A DNA stretch of 45,927 bases from Candidatus Gygaella obscura (GCA_030765485.1 JAVCCR010000015.1:1-45927); one strand, 5' to 3'. Shown: positions 1 through 15,000, numbered from the stretch's first letter. Translations and numbers: made by a program. Notes: a model not told the origin generated them from the sequence alone.

Positions 1-3000
1 AGCCGTGGTCTTGAGAAGAAACGGTGTGAGCCAAACTGGAAGGAATGTTTTCTTTTATCACATGGTATTGGTTGTTTTCTAAAGCCTCAAGGTAGTATTC
101 CTCGTCATCAAGATAACCGCCTATCTTATTCCATTTCCTTCCTTTGTGCTGTCCGCGAAATTTATCTCCTTGAATTTTTTTACGATATGAAGATGTAAAT
201 ATTTTTGAATCCCCGCCGTTGTCAGTTAAACCATAAAACTCTCCACTGATAACACTAACCTTAACTCCTTCCAAAAATAGCTCATTCAAAATGACAGCCG
301 GCACCCCAATGACTTCAAGCTCTAAGCTAAACAGCTCCTCTGTGTATTTTTTCTTTTTTTCTTTTCTTCTTTCCTCTTTCGCGTTTAATTCTCTTATGAC
401 AGTATCCTTAATTTGTCTTTCCCGCTCTAATTCTTCTGCTTCTTTGTATTCAAAGGCTTCTTCGATTAAACTGCCGCCGTTGTCGGATTTATCACTGAGC
501 CGAGAAATTGCAAACTTGTATTTCTTAATCAGTGCTTCCGCCTCAACCAATCTTGTTTTTAGATATAAAATTCCCCTTTGAAAATTATTATTTTTTCCTT
601 CAGATGCCATGCTTAATTCTACTTTAGCATTTAGCTCCTCTTTAAATCTTAATATAGACTCCTCTAATTTATCTATCTTCCTTTGATAATATTTCTTGGT
701 GCTCTCTACCTTTATCAATTTTTTTTGCTGTATATCAAAACAAAGAACAAGACGATTGCGGTTACTATGAATCTCTAGCATTTGCGCTTCATTAAAATTA
801 ATTTGTGTAGGCCCATCGAGCATATTATCTAGCATGCCATTATTGATTTCTGGAAAAAGAAAATCTCGATTTAAATCAAGCTGCCTATACCTATAAATCC
901 TATTATCTAAATAGCTTGCAACATGAAAATACTGATCAAAAACACTAAATCTAGATGATCCGTACAAAGAATTACGCTTTAAAGCAATACCTAATGGTGC
1001 ATTTATCGCTATTCTCTCTACGGCTTTTGTATTAAAATTCTTGCTTGATACGTAATTTTCAATGAAATTACTACTAATAAACGTTTGCTGAGTAACAACA
1101 CATCCTTGGAATCTTAACAATTCATCTTTTTTATTGCAGCCGTTGTCAAACTCTCTATTTTTGGAAAGCACATAACGCAAGAATTCAGATTCAACTTTAT
1201 CGTAAATATCAATTAATACGTTATGGCCATTTTTGTAATTCACCTGTCGTAATATTCTGAATAAATCATCGCGAAGAACATACTGCCAGGCTGCAGAATG
1301 ATATCCATAAGGGCTATCTAAAACATCTTTTAAGAAATCTATCCAGGAAACAAATTCAATCTTAATAACCTCTTCAGTATCAAAGGTACTTTCTAGTCTT
1401 TCTTTTTCAGCTACACTAATGATATAAAGATACAGATATGAAACTTCCCTATTGTAATCTTTTGAGGTTTTGTACAAAAATACTCCGTCTTCACGGTACT
1501 TAGGAATACCTATATGATTAACAAAGCCTTCTTTTTCAAAGAAACGACGCACCCTATAGAGCCTTTTAGCGTCAAGTGCTAAATTAACCTCTTCTTCCAT
1601 TTCCCTGGAAAGGCTCTGCTGCGCAGTCTCGCCTACGCCAAAATGTCCAGTTACAAAAAGCCCTTTGCGGTTATCTTTTCTGTGCTGAATAGCAACAAAT
1701 TTACCGTCTTCGGAAATTCCTAGAATATGATCTGTCCTATGCCAATCGCCATCTTTATGAATCATCTGTCTTGTCTTGGCAATACCTGTACGAAATAGAT
1801 TCTTTGGCTCAATTACATCGCAAACTTCAGAAATAAGTTTCCTGTGGTACATATCCACAAATGTTTCTTCTAAGATTCTACGACGAATACCTAATTCTTG
1901 ACTAAAGCTATCTAAATCAATTATGCCATCTTTAACTTTTTCAATAATCGCGGACTCGATAAATTTGGGATCTACAATAAACTCGTCTCCCCCGTTGTCT
2001 GATTTTGTGTTTATTTCTACCTGCTTACTATCATATTCATAAAAACTAATGTAGGTTTTAACTCTTGTGCTTTTACTTTTCAGACTACTTACTAATCGTA
2101 ACGGTATCTGTGACCTTAGATTATTGTTTATAATTTTTAAGCCGCAAGAAGCAATACTTTTAAAATCCTTACCCCATCCATTGACATTTCTTACAACACT
2201 CTTAGGGCTTATGTTTATAAAATCTACAAATACAACGCCGCCGGCTACTAATCTTTTCATAAATTCATTATATACTTTAACCTTATCAAGTATGTACTCA
2301 CTCACCCCTAATCCAAGCACTATAATATCAAATTCATCTTCTTCAAAATCTCTTAAGTCTCCATTTAAATCACATAATAAAGAGTGTTTACGAATATATT
2401 TTATATATCGCTCTGTAGATAAACTAAAAACTTCTTCACCTAATTTTTCCCTAAACCATTTTACTACTAACTGTGGATCCTCTTCGATTAGATTTTCTTT
2501 ACCTAAAACAAGTAATTCAACCCACTCTAAATAATTTCGTTTATCATTCTCAAGTCTATCCATTAAATCAAACACCTGATGACCCATACCTGGACCTACC
2601 CACAAGATGCGTGTTAATATGCTATGCATTCTATTTCTTTCTATCACTCCAATAATGTCTTTATATAGCTCATAACTAAAGAATTTATCTCTTTGTCTAA
2701 AACTTCTCATTGAATAGTTTTCAGGATAAGGATTTTCTTTGCCGCCGTTATCTTTATTGCCTAATTTTGTAAATTCATACAGTTCTTCAATAAAACTGTT
2801 GAGACAGCTGTCACTTTTAATATCTTTAGCCATCAACAAAGCTTTTAACCTTTTAGCTAAAAGCTTAGTAAATGTACTACTTGTTCTATTTTCTTCTACA
2901 ATCTGTTTAAAATTTCCTCTTAATTCTCTATCTATTTTTAAATCACGCCCGGGTTCATTTATACGGCTCTTAATATTATCGATTATCGTATTTACAATTT

Positions 3001-6000
3001 CAGCATATAAAGATGTTTCTTCTTTTGTTTTTTTATTTTCGCTACTGACATGGTTATTGCGCTTTCTGGAAACTTTATAAACTACCATATCTCCTTCTGG
3101 AATTTCAACAATATTTTCCTCCCCTACAAGTTCCTTCCATGCAGAAAGTCCGCTTGATAAAATATCAGTTGAAGTGATTTCACCAACATCACTAAAAATC
3201 CGCCATACGCGCTTCCAAAGCATTTCTCTTATGTCTGAACGGCTTCTCCAATCTTTTGCATACAAACCTAGAATAATAGCCCTATCTTGATTTGGCTGCA
3301 TACGATAAGAAAGAGCACCCACAATACGATCATTTTCAGTAGCAAAAAGACAGTCTTTTTCTAAATAAAGTCCGAAAACTCGCTCCCAATAAGGAACACC
3401 AGATCTTTCTTCATTGTTTAAGTGGCTAAATAGCTTTACCTGTTTGCTGCCGTTATCTCTAGAAATATTCTCGATAATATTATCTAACTCCTTACGGGCA
3501 CAATCGATATTTATAATTAAAATATCTAAACCTCTCTTCTCTAACTTTTGCTTTTTATATAAGTCCCAACAATAGTTCTCAAATTCCTTCAGAAATCTAT
3601 CAACAACCCTAACCACTTTTTTCTCGGTTAAGCATGCCTTAATCAGCCTTACATATCTATTAAGCATAAATCTTGAAGTTGCCTTAAAAGATTTGATTTT
3701 TAACAATTTTAAAGAATTAAAGTAAAGATATTCAAAAGCTCCGAAGATATTTCTTCTAGAGCAACCAAGAATCAAGCGTGCGTCTATTTTTGTACCTTCA
3801 AGACTTTTTGTATCTTGAGTTTTCTTACATCTGCCATTATCTAAAAGCCTACGCCTGAAACTCCAATCAACAGCAACTTTATTTAGACTATCTTCTTTTC
3901 CAGCAAGATAACTTTTTAAGTAATAATATTCATTTGAACTTAATCTCTTTCTAAACGCATTAAGCACATCATTGAATCTAGCAATAGTTTTTTTGATATT
4001 CTTTAATTCAGTATAAAAACTACCGCTAATCTGCCTTGAATCTCTTATTCTATTGAACTCATCTATCAATAAACCTAACTGTTCCTGACTACAAAGTTCT
4101 ATCCTTGTTAAAAATCCAACTCGCTGGATAAACTCTTCTGTAAAATCATAATAGAACCGTTTTAACGTCTGTAAGCGACTATCCTCAAACATAGCCGTGT
4201 ATATTATATAATTACGCCCATCACCGTTATCTGATTTCCCAGTAACAAGATAAGATAGATTTCCCACAAAAACGCCTTCGAATGTTTCGTACCCCTTAAC
4301 GATAGTTTCAAAACCCGATAAATTAAGATCATATTCCAACAAAGACTGAAACAACATATTAAAGTAAACTACTATCCCTTTTTTGCGCTGAGAAATATAT
4401 TCATTTAACAAAAACAATTCTCTTTCACTGATATTTCCTGCATTAAACTGCTCAACGCCTTTTGCTCGCTGCTGTTCAAAATTTACCTCCGATTTCCATG
4501 CCGGATATTCACGCAAACTAAATAAATCTTTTATTCCTAACCTTTCGCAAATATCTTTAATAATTACAGAGGTTATGTTTTGTTCAAAACAATAATCATC
4601 AAAATGAATCAGTTTCCCGCCTGGTTTAATTACCCTTAATAATTCTTTAAGTAACCGGTCTTGATCTTTAAAATAAGAAAAGGCTTCTAAATCCAACACG
4701 GAGTCAAAGCTGTCATTATTAAAAGGCAGATCGTACGCACAGGCTTGAGTAAATTTATCATTATTGTTATATTGTTTAGCATATTGTAACGCATTACAAT
4801 CTACATCTAAAGAAACCCAATTATCTCTGTAGGCAAATGGTGAAAGTAACCATAAAGTTCCTGCCCCAGAACCAATCTCCAATATCTTAGCATCCGCTTT
4901 TAAATATCTTTCAAAAATCAATTCCAGCTGTCTGACATATCCTGCTTGTCTAAGTATACGATGTTGGAAAAGACACTTATAATCCCAATAATGCTTATCT
5001 GCTGCAGTTTCATTTTTTGAGCCATTGTCATGATCCTCCCTAGATTTATCTTTTAGTGCTTTAAGTGTACCTATAATCAAATCCATAGCCTGCTTAGATT
5101 CTGGACCTTCAGCAACAAGCTTAACCTCTTCATTACCACCTATTCCCAAAGCTAATACGCTGATAACATCTTTAACATCGACCTCTTCTTTTCCTTTGAT
5201 AAGGAAAATTCTCGTTCTTTCAAAAATACGGGCTATTCCAGCAATTGCCTTAGCCGGTTCAATATGCACACCTAAAGGATTCTCCACGATCAAAGCTTTT
5301 TCTACTGATTGACGTTTTTTGCTTACATGTCTAGAATAAACTTTTCCTTTTATCTTTTCAGCAGAAGTAATAAAATAATGCTGGGTTCTTCCTCTTTTAG
5401 CTAAACGCAAAAAACTACCTAAAGTTAAATTATCTGGCAATCTTCCCTTTAGTTGTTCCTCGATAATCCCCCTGGTTTGCTCTGAGAAAATAAGCTTTTT
5501 CTTGTAATTCGCGCCAGCCGAAAGCAACTTATCTACAACCTTTATTATCTGGCTGACCAATAAATCGTTATAGTTTCCCCCTTTGGAATGGGTTAAATTC
5601 GACACAAACGCCCCTTCATCGACAGGCGACCCTAATCTTATAAACCCTTCGGATGAATGAATTCCTTCGCTTATAATGCCCCGTAAACAATAAGAATATT
5701 CTTCATCTAAATGATTGTCTCCTTTATAATTAATCCTCTTCAAATCAACATGCATGATAAGCCCGGGAAAAGCCTTGGCTTGAAAATGATCAGAGGAATT
5801 GATAAGAATAGCAAAAACCCCTGTCTTGTTATGAGAGTTGGCAGTATATATATCTAAACTCCATAAAAATCCTCGGGGATCACCGCAAATATTTAGAATG
5901 TTTATTATCGCATCGGGAACATGGCTGTCATTTCTGTAAACTACCCTTCCCGGATGGACTCTTTCCTTTAAATACTCCATGAAAAGAGGAATAAAAGAAT

Positions 6001-9000
6001 GAAAGTATTCGGTTTTAGAAGATTTATTAAATAAAAGCGCTAAGATTTCGATATATGAATACCAATAATCAAAACAATCTTTTTTAGAAAAAATATAACT
6101 TTTTAATTCTTCCATAGATTGTTTATCAAGACTCATTAAAACCTTTATAATGGCTATTCGGGCGTATTTATAACTACTCCAATAAAGAGCTTCTTCTAAC
6201 TCAAGAGAGGAATAACTTACCTTATCCATAGCCCTTAAAGTATCTATAAAACAATTGCTTAAATCATCCTGCATAGCAATTAATCTATTGGTAGCTATCT
6301 CCAATTTCCCTAAAGCTTCTTTTTGAATAGTTGCTCTAAAATCGCTACCTAACTTTCCTTCAGTAAGAATTAGCTTAATTAAATCTCTAACCTCTTTTTT
6401 ATCAAATTTAACCAAATTTAATATTCTTTCTTCTAGTCCGCCGTTGTCGCTTGAATTATAAAATAGACCTTCTAGAAACCTTCCCATCCCCTTTGGTCCT
6501 TCTAACATGATAAATTCTTCTTTATCTTTTGCAGAAAGGATTCTTTTATCACCTACAAATACAGGCAATACCCCTTTTATTCTAAGCATATCCAAATCAA
6601 CATAACTATCCCCGGCAACTAAAATCTGGCTATTGTTAATTCTTATATGATTATTTTGTTCAATAATTCTTTTTATTTTAAAAAGCGCATCTTTTTTGTT
6701 TCCTAAAGCAACATCAATTGCATTCGCAGAGCTATTGACATAAAGCTGGCCCTTTTCTTTTTCCAAAATATCACTAGCTAATAAAGAATTTCTTAATTTA
6801 TTGGCCAGCTCAAAAATAAAACTTTTTAAATATCTGTCCTCAAATACAGCAGTAACAGAAGCCTGTCTGCCATCACTAAACCAAATACTGTTTTTATTAC
6901 CAATTGTTACCTTGATCCCTTTTTGCTTGAAAAAATCAACTATCTGGTAAGAAAAGAATCTGCCGATTGCATCTTTAAATCTACTATCCATAAAAGCGCT
7001 TAAATTTTGGTCTATCAATAAATCTCCCTGCCCGTTATATCTTGCAAATACCGAACACTCGCTGACCATATAAAATGCCCCCTTAAGCATTTTTCTTTTT
7101 CGATAAGAAACTAAATCCAGCGCTCTTTTTTTTATGCTGGTTAATCTACCTGCGCTTATTATCGCTACAATTTTATTTAGCTCTATAAGCTTAAGGATAT
7201 TTTTAAACATCTTGGGTGTGATATTTTTCTTTAAAGGAACTAACGTGTCATCAAAATCAAAAACAAAAAGCTTCAAACCTCTTATAGGCCTATCAATTAA
7301 CCTCTTACAACCATTATCAGATTGTCTTACTTCGCGTTTTGAACTTTTCTTCTTAACAGCAGAAAGATAAAAATAGTTATCCCCTAAAAGATAGCTTGTT
7401 GTGATATTGCTAAATCCTATACCTTCAACAATACTTGCTAAAATCTCATCACTACAAGCCTGATAAAAATACTTCTCTGCCAAGCCAGCTGTATCAGTAT
7501 ATGTAGTGATGTGAAGCTTTCCTTCTGGTTTTAAAACCCAATAAGCCTGCCTTAAAGCTTTAGTAAAGTCCATGTGTCCGAGGCTTTCAAAAAACCCAAC
7601 ATTGCCAAAAGAATTATTTTTAAACGGTAAATATTCTCCATCGGCAACTACGGCGTTTAGATTTGTCGATTGTTTCCCAAGTAAAAGTAAATCACTTAAT
7701 ATGTCAATTCCTGTTATCTGCATGCCATATTCAGCGATCAACCCATGTTCCAGAATACCAAAACCTACCCCAACAGAAAGCAAACTCTTATCAGTTGCAT
7801 ATAGACCTATTCTTTCAACAATTCTTTCCCTTAAATAACTATCCGTGCTTAAAACGCTCATCCTCAAAACACCTAAGGCATTTAATCTTACCACCTGCCC
7901 ATTGCTAAATAACCGGTAAACATCCTGCAGATAAGCAATTCTTTTGTTATCACCTGCATTATCCAAAGATTGCTTTGCGTCTAAAAGACTACTATTTCTA
8001 TCAAGCTCAAAGCCTAAAGCATTTGCTTCCGGATAATAAGGTGTACTAAAATTACCTAATGCGCTTCGTATTTCAAATAAATATAAATCATCGCTTTTAC
8101 TTCTCGCTTCCTTTAAGGAAACAAATTTTCTTAAAGGAATAAACTTACCCTGTATTTTGGAAGCCAATGCAAATCTAAACCAATCATTGTACTCCATATC
8201 GATTTCACCAAATAATAGTAACCCGTCTTCTCGGAATTTAATGGAAAGTTGCTGGAGTGCGGTTTCTAAAACTTTACTGTCTTCACTATAGGGTAAAACA
8301 TTAAAAATGAAACCAATATCAAAATAACCATCTTTTGCATTAATACCTTTTAAAAGGTCATTTTCAAAATACTGAATATTACCTCGCGCATAATAATCTC
8401 TATAATTAATAAAATCTGGCTTTACACTCTGCTGTTTAGATTCGCTCATATTTAACCTATCATCAACAAAAACTTCTGACTGAGCTACTTTATTTTTTAA
8501 AAGCGCTTTCTTTTTATCTAAAAAATAAACTGTTTCGGGTATAAACCTATCAAAAGCCGATATATTATGATTTAACTGTGGATATCTATCTAAAAGCATG
8601 CTTGATAATTCTAATAGGCTTACCGGAGGAAAACCTAAACCTATAAAACAAATATTTTGTGATTTTGTTTGAAAGTTTATACCGAATTCTTCTTTGAATC
8701 TTTCTGAAAAAACAAGGTTATATATATACTGCATCCTGCCTTCATACGTATAAAATTCGTTATCGCCGTTATCTAAAACCTCTTTATTGTTTTTAAGCGA
8801 AACATTGTCTAAGTCTTTATTGTTTTTGTTGTTCGCCTTTGCAATAAGAATGGTACCGATTGTAACCAAGGCAATTCCTAACACAGGATAAATGCTTAGA
8901 AAACTAGAATCTACCCATATAACCGAAATAATAAATACAAATACAGGTGCGGCCTGTCTTAATTCAATCGTCTCTTTTAGAAAATTCAACTTATTAGGAT

Positions 9001-12000
9001 TAAAAAGTCTGAAGTATAATCCATCAAACGAAACTATTTTTTTGCCATTTTCCAAAACAATCTGTTTTTTATACAACTTAATAATATTGCTTTCTGCTCC
9101 ATTATCAGACAAGGTCTTTTCAAAAACATACCTTACGCTAGGAGGTCCAAGATGTATAATTGGAGCAAACCCAAATACTCTTCTTAAATCACCTCTTACA
9201 ATAAATCCCTCGTTCTTAAAAAGTTTGGTTATAGTTTTGTTATCAAGATATGTGAAAGGAAGCGGCATCCAGTCTCTGTTTTGATCAAGAAAATGCCCGA
9301 AATAATCCTCTAGGGCTAAAACTGATTTTTGTTCCTTAACTGAGAGCGCTAAAAATTGCTCTGTAATACTAAAACGGGAATCAAACCATTCCCCCTTTGG
9401 CCAAAAGATGCTGCTTTTGGTCTCCTTTAAAAAACTTTCAAAGAAATCGTCTTTCTCACCTAATATGTTTTCGATAACTGCAACCTGGCCACCTTTTCTT
9501 AAAACTCTTGCTGTTTCCTTTATTTGAGCGATCTGCTCATCCTCACTCATATGATGCAAACTCCACTTAAGAATGGCCAAATCAACAGAACCGGATCTAA
9601 TATCAATTGAAACGCTATCATGCTGTTTTTTATAAATCAACCTTCTATCAAATTCACAATCACCCTCTAAATAATCATTAACGTCGCAACCTATCACGCT
9701 AATATCTTCGATATCCCTTTTTAAAAAATCTTTGACTATTTCTCGGCCTAACGTATTTCTGCCACATCCTATATCAACTATTTTCCTTTGAAATCCAAGC
9801 AAGTCTTTAATAAAATGAACATTTAATAAGGAGTCTTTCTGAGATTTATATAATAATTCTAGATTATGCAAGGCATCAGGCCTCCAACTATCTTCGCTAG
9901 AATTAAAACCAAACTTCTTTGAAAATGCAACAGACGCCACTGCAGGATGAAGATGCTTTCTAGATGACAAAAAAGCAACTATTAAATAAGCAATCTGTTT
10001 GCTTGTTAAAAACTTGCCGTTACAATCCAATAAATTAAGCTTCTTACCTATATTATGATATTGGGTGATAATATCGGTATTGAGTCTTTGTTCTAAAATA
10101 TTTAAATAAACAGTTTTTACTTTCTCATCAACTAGGCCTAATAAAGGATTGAAACCAAAATTATCTTCTCCTCCGTTATCATTTTTACATCTTAACTCTT
10201 CTTCCTTCAATACAGATACTATTGTATTAATGATCCCATTAAAATCAGCCTTGTTGGGTACAACACCATTTACCAAAGAAACTATTTTCTCACTTTCTTT
10301 GTAGTTAAATAGAATATATGAGGAAAGTACCACGATCGGAAGACTAGAGCTTACTTCACGAATCTTTTTTATAAGCGTCACGCCATCCATTAAAGGCATT
10401 TCGATATCAGTCAAAACTAAATCAATTGTCCTGCCTGATTGGATTATATTAAACGCCTCTAAGCCGTTACTACAGGCAATAACTTTGGTATTAACTCCTA
10501 TCCTTTCAAACCACTTCTGCAATAAATCATGCAAAAATACAGCATCTTCAGCAAACAATATACTCTTTCCGTTAAGAATAGAAACATCTTTCTGACTGTT
10601 GCCATTATCCTTGTATGCTTTTTGAAGGTATGACGTGCTAATGCGCTGTAAGGCTACTATCAACTGAGGTATCTGTAAGGTTTTTAATTTTAGCATCCAG
10701 TAAAATGAAGCGATAAAGAATATCATGCTTGAAACACCGGCATACACTAAGTTCACTCCCCCAAAGAGCATAGAGTAACCCAGATTGAAAGAAAAATATC
10801 CAATCCCTTCGACCATCATCCGTTTTGCTAAATTTCTAATACGAAACTGCGCCCGCTCAAAACGAAGAAGCCCATTAGTCTTTTCTTTAAAGCTTCCGAA
10901 CTCTGCACCAAACAAGCCGTCACCTGCGATATAGCTGTATTCAGACTTTCTACCGTTGCACCTTACAGCTTCCGAGTTATCTGATTTGCTGCAAGACACT
11001 ACCTCCTTCATCGGCTGTTCCTTAAACGAAGCGTCGCCGTTGTCATGAGATTCATAATTTATAAAATACTTAGCAACATCGAATTCACATAATGACTCAA
11101 GTTCTTCATTGGTATATGCAAGGCTAATTTCTCTTAAAACACTCCTGAAAGAATCTGAACCATGCACTTTATTTTCAAGAACACTAACACTTTTTGTTAA
11201 TCCTCCTTTTTGAATCTTATAATTATTCCAACGAATTCCATATTTATTTCGTAATGTACCTTTTTCTTTACCGAAAGTAGCACCGATTACCTTTCTAAAT
11301 TGAAAAAAAGCATTTTTATCCCCTTTCAATATAAGTAAAGTAACCTTCCCTGACATTATATATGCTAGTAAACCATCCACAAATTTACTACCTCGATGTT
11401 CTTTATAAAATTCTTCTGCAAGCTCTTCAGAAAATCCTTGAGACCTTTCAGTAATTGATAATACCTCAAGCCCCCTATCTTCTAAGTCACTAATTATTTC
11501 TGTTTCGAGTCCTTGAGCATCAGGCTTTAACATTGCAAAGGCTATAGATTTAGTTGTTAAATCCTTCTTACTAACTTTTCTACTCATTTTTAATATGGAT
11601 GAAGGGAAATTCAATTTTTTGGATGTATCGCTTCCGCCGTTGTTAACGCCTGCAGCTTCAATAATATAATTTGCATAAGTCGTTGATATAGTGTTTGGTA
11701 AGCCGTCCTCATACCCATCTTTTCCTGACTTAGCAACATAATAAGTAATAAGTTTTATTCGCTCAGGCTTTACTCCAAGCGTTTTAGCAATATATTTTTT
11801 AACCTTACCCTCTGTTAATTTTTCTCCCGGATATACAAAAGAATGAATTTCTTGTTTTCCATTAAGGTTAATTCTACTGCCGTTGTCGCGATTTTTACTA
11901 TAATCAACAATCCTACCGCTGCCGTTATCATGATTGCGTTTTATAGACACCCTGTAAATCACCATGTCCCCTTCGGGGATTTCAACAATATTCTCTTCCC

Positions 12001-15000
12001 CCACAAACTCCTTCCATGCAGTAAGATCGGTTGAAAGAATGTCTGTTGAGGTGATTTCTCCGACATCAATGAATAACTGCCAGGCGCGATGCCAAAGCAT
12101 TTCCCGTATGTCTGAACGTTTTCTCCACTGTTTTGCACAAAGACCTGTAGTAATGACCCTGTCGTGATTGGGCTGCGGCCGATATGAAAGAACCCCTACG
12201 ATATGGTTATTCTCTGTTACAAGAAGACAATCTCTTTTAAGATACAAGCCGGAAACCCTTTCCCAGTAAGATATACCGGATCTTTCCTCATCGTTTAACT
12301 GCCTAAATAGCTTTGTCTGCTTATTGCCGTTATCATTACTACTTCTGTTAAAAGAAATTACGAAATCCCTATTAAAATGAATATATCCATTGGCTGCTAT
12401 TGCTTCACCAATAACTTCTTTATCAGATAAATTTAAAGCCAAAAAAAACAACTTATCTTCTTCCAGAGCATGATCTTGAATGCTCATAGAGAAGAAATAT
12501 GATAAGAATTCGATTATGGATATCGGAACAAGCTCACTTAACACTATCGGTTGGATATGAAGAGTATTGAATGCGGGAGTAAACCAGGCAAGAGACTGGT
12601 GTGGCAGGTCTTCTTCGATAATAACATTAAACTCAACCGGAGGAGCTTTTATATTATGTGCTAATAAACCAATAATCTGTTTGAACCTATCCCTATAAAA
12701 TCCGCCAAGGCGTTTTAAATTCGATCCATCCTGTACCAAAAATCTATCTTTTCCTTCTATAACAACCTTTCCAACGCTTAAAACATTAAACGACTTTAAG
12801 TGTCTTAAGATAAATACCTCCCTGGGAATGACATCCCCATTGTCTTTAGGGGCATCGCTGTTGCTTAAATCTTCTGCCTGCTTTATAGAAATATCGATTT
12901 TCTCAAAAAACTTAATCGTTAATATATTAAATTTATCCAGCGTTTCAAGTAAATCAATTGATTGTTTGTTGATAAGCTGTTTTATAAGAACCTCCTGTAT
13001 CTTAATTGTCCCACCAAGAAACTGAAGCAAATATTCCAATAAGGGACGTGCGATCTTTCTAATCGTTTCCGTTTGAGAAGCCCTTTTTCTCTCATACCAT
13101 TTTGATTCATTCTCAGCTACCTTTACGGTTAAAGAAGGTTCAATCTCCAATATATGAGAATACTCCATATATACTGAAAACTGCGGATTGGTAATTTTAT
13201 TAAGGCTATGGAATTCATTAACAAGCACTAATGTCTCACCAATAATCCTTAAATAAAGATCAACTGCGTTTTTACGTTGGCTGCTTTTTAATAATTTCAT
13301 TACGCCACCAAGATGCTTCTTGAATAACAAATCAATTTCATCTTTTTGTTCGGTTAAATAATTGGCTAATCCAACGCAAGCAACATATTTATAATGTTCC
13401 TGCATGCTTAAGGTATCGCTTCTTTCCATCAAGTCCTGCGGAATATTCATAATTTCGTTATAAAACATAAACGCATCCATAATGTTTCTGATGCATAGCT
13501 TAAGTCTTGGAGTCCTGTTATTTGCCTGTCTGATACGAACAATTATCTTATGCATTCTTTCTACAAAAGGATCGAGCATTTCTTTTAGTCTTTGTTCGGT
13601 AAGCTGCTGCTGGAATGAAACAACCTCATTCTTAGAAAGACCTTCATATGACTTATCAAAATCAAAAACATAGTAGCCTTCTTTAGTCTTTTTCTTATGC
13701 AGCGTCTTAACATTAGCAAGGTGTTCTATAAAAGTAACTAATTCATCAATTGAAGACAATAAATTATTTTCTAACAATACGTATTTTGCCGGGTCGGAGT
13801 TGGAGTCATATTTATTAATAATATTATTTACCTTAAGAAGCCTTTTTCTTATTTCCAGATTCAATGTCTTACCAAAAATAGAAATAAGCCTCGAGGAAAC
13901 ATGTTCAATATAGGTATGTGAAATCTGTCTTATCTTTACATCGCAAAGCTTATCAATGAATTCGAAATGTTCACTAAGTTCTTCCAGAGTCTCAGGCTCA
14001 GCTAAATCCATTATCTCAAAAATCTTATTGAATCCCCACTTATCCTGAATTTTGATTTTTGGATTAATATTGCCCATAGACATAAGGAAGTGTCCCAAAA
14101 GAATATATTTACGTAAGAAAAACTTCAATATTTCAATAACGGATTCTTTTACGTTCTCATCAGCTATATCGGCAATATCATTTTTCTTTTGGGTAATCTT
14201 AATTGCCATATCTACAAGTTCTTCTGCTTGCTGAAAATCCTGTGCGGTCTTTGGTCTTTTCTTAGTAAAAACCAACTGATTATCTTTTATAGTTTCAAAA
14301 GGCATCTTTGAACCATCGATAAATATAACAGTACTCTTATTAGAAAGGGATTCACCGAAAATACTTAGACGGAAATCAGGATTTGTCCCTCTTGTCGCGC
14401 CTTCTTTATCACTTAGTACATCCATGACAGCCCTTGCCTTCTTACCGCCAGGATCAACTCTTATATGAACGGCTGTACCCCAAAAACTCATATTATCTGT
14501 TTGTTTTGACTCTTTCATAGCAGATTCAATTAATTTACCGATAAACTCAGGTGAGTCCCTCAAAGCGTAATCATTGAATATTTCAAATAAATCCTGCTCA
14601 ATATCATCTCTTTTCTTCAATTCGGTCCTTAAAACGCTTACGGCAAAATTTTGATCTCCGGTTAATACTGCCATGGTCTTAAAAACTGCACTCAATGCCG
14701 TACGCATTACCGCCTTATCAAATATGTATTTTTTACCGTCTTGCTTGCTAACCAGATAGCTAAATCCCCTTAAAAGATCCACAAAAGAAATCATGCCTTC
14801 TTTAAGGCCATCGATATCGCCTATTATAACCTGGTCATCTTTTACCACAACTTTATCGCTAAAATCATCCGTATAGGCATATTTACCATAATGCCAAAGA
14901 GTAGTTAAAAGCTCGATAATGTCCCTTTCGATAAAATATCTCTCCGTGCCTTTTTTTGACGACTTTATTTTATAGTGACAAAGGGGTCCCGCACACTGAA

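Noticed and set aside
11195-11215. AGGAGG-like site on the minus strand near the NDK module
   Set aside because: No start codon at suitable spacing; it encodes QKGGLTK inside the NDK domain.
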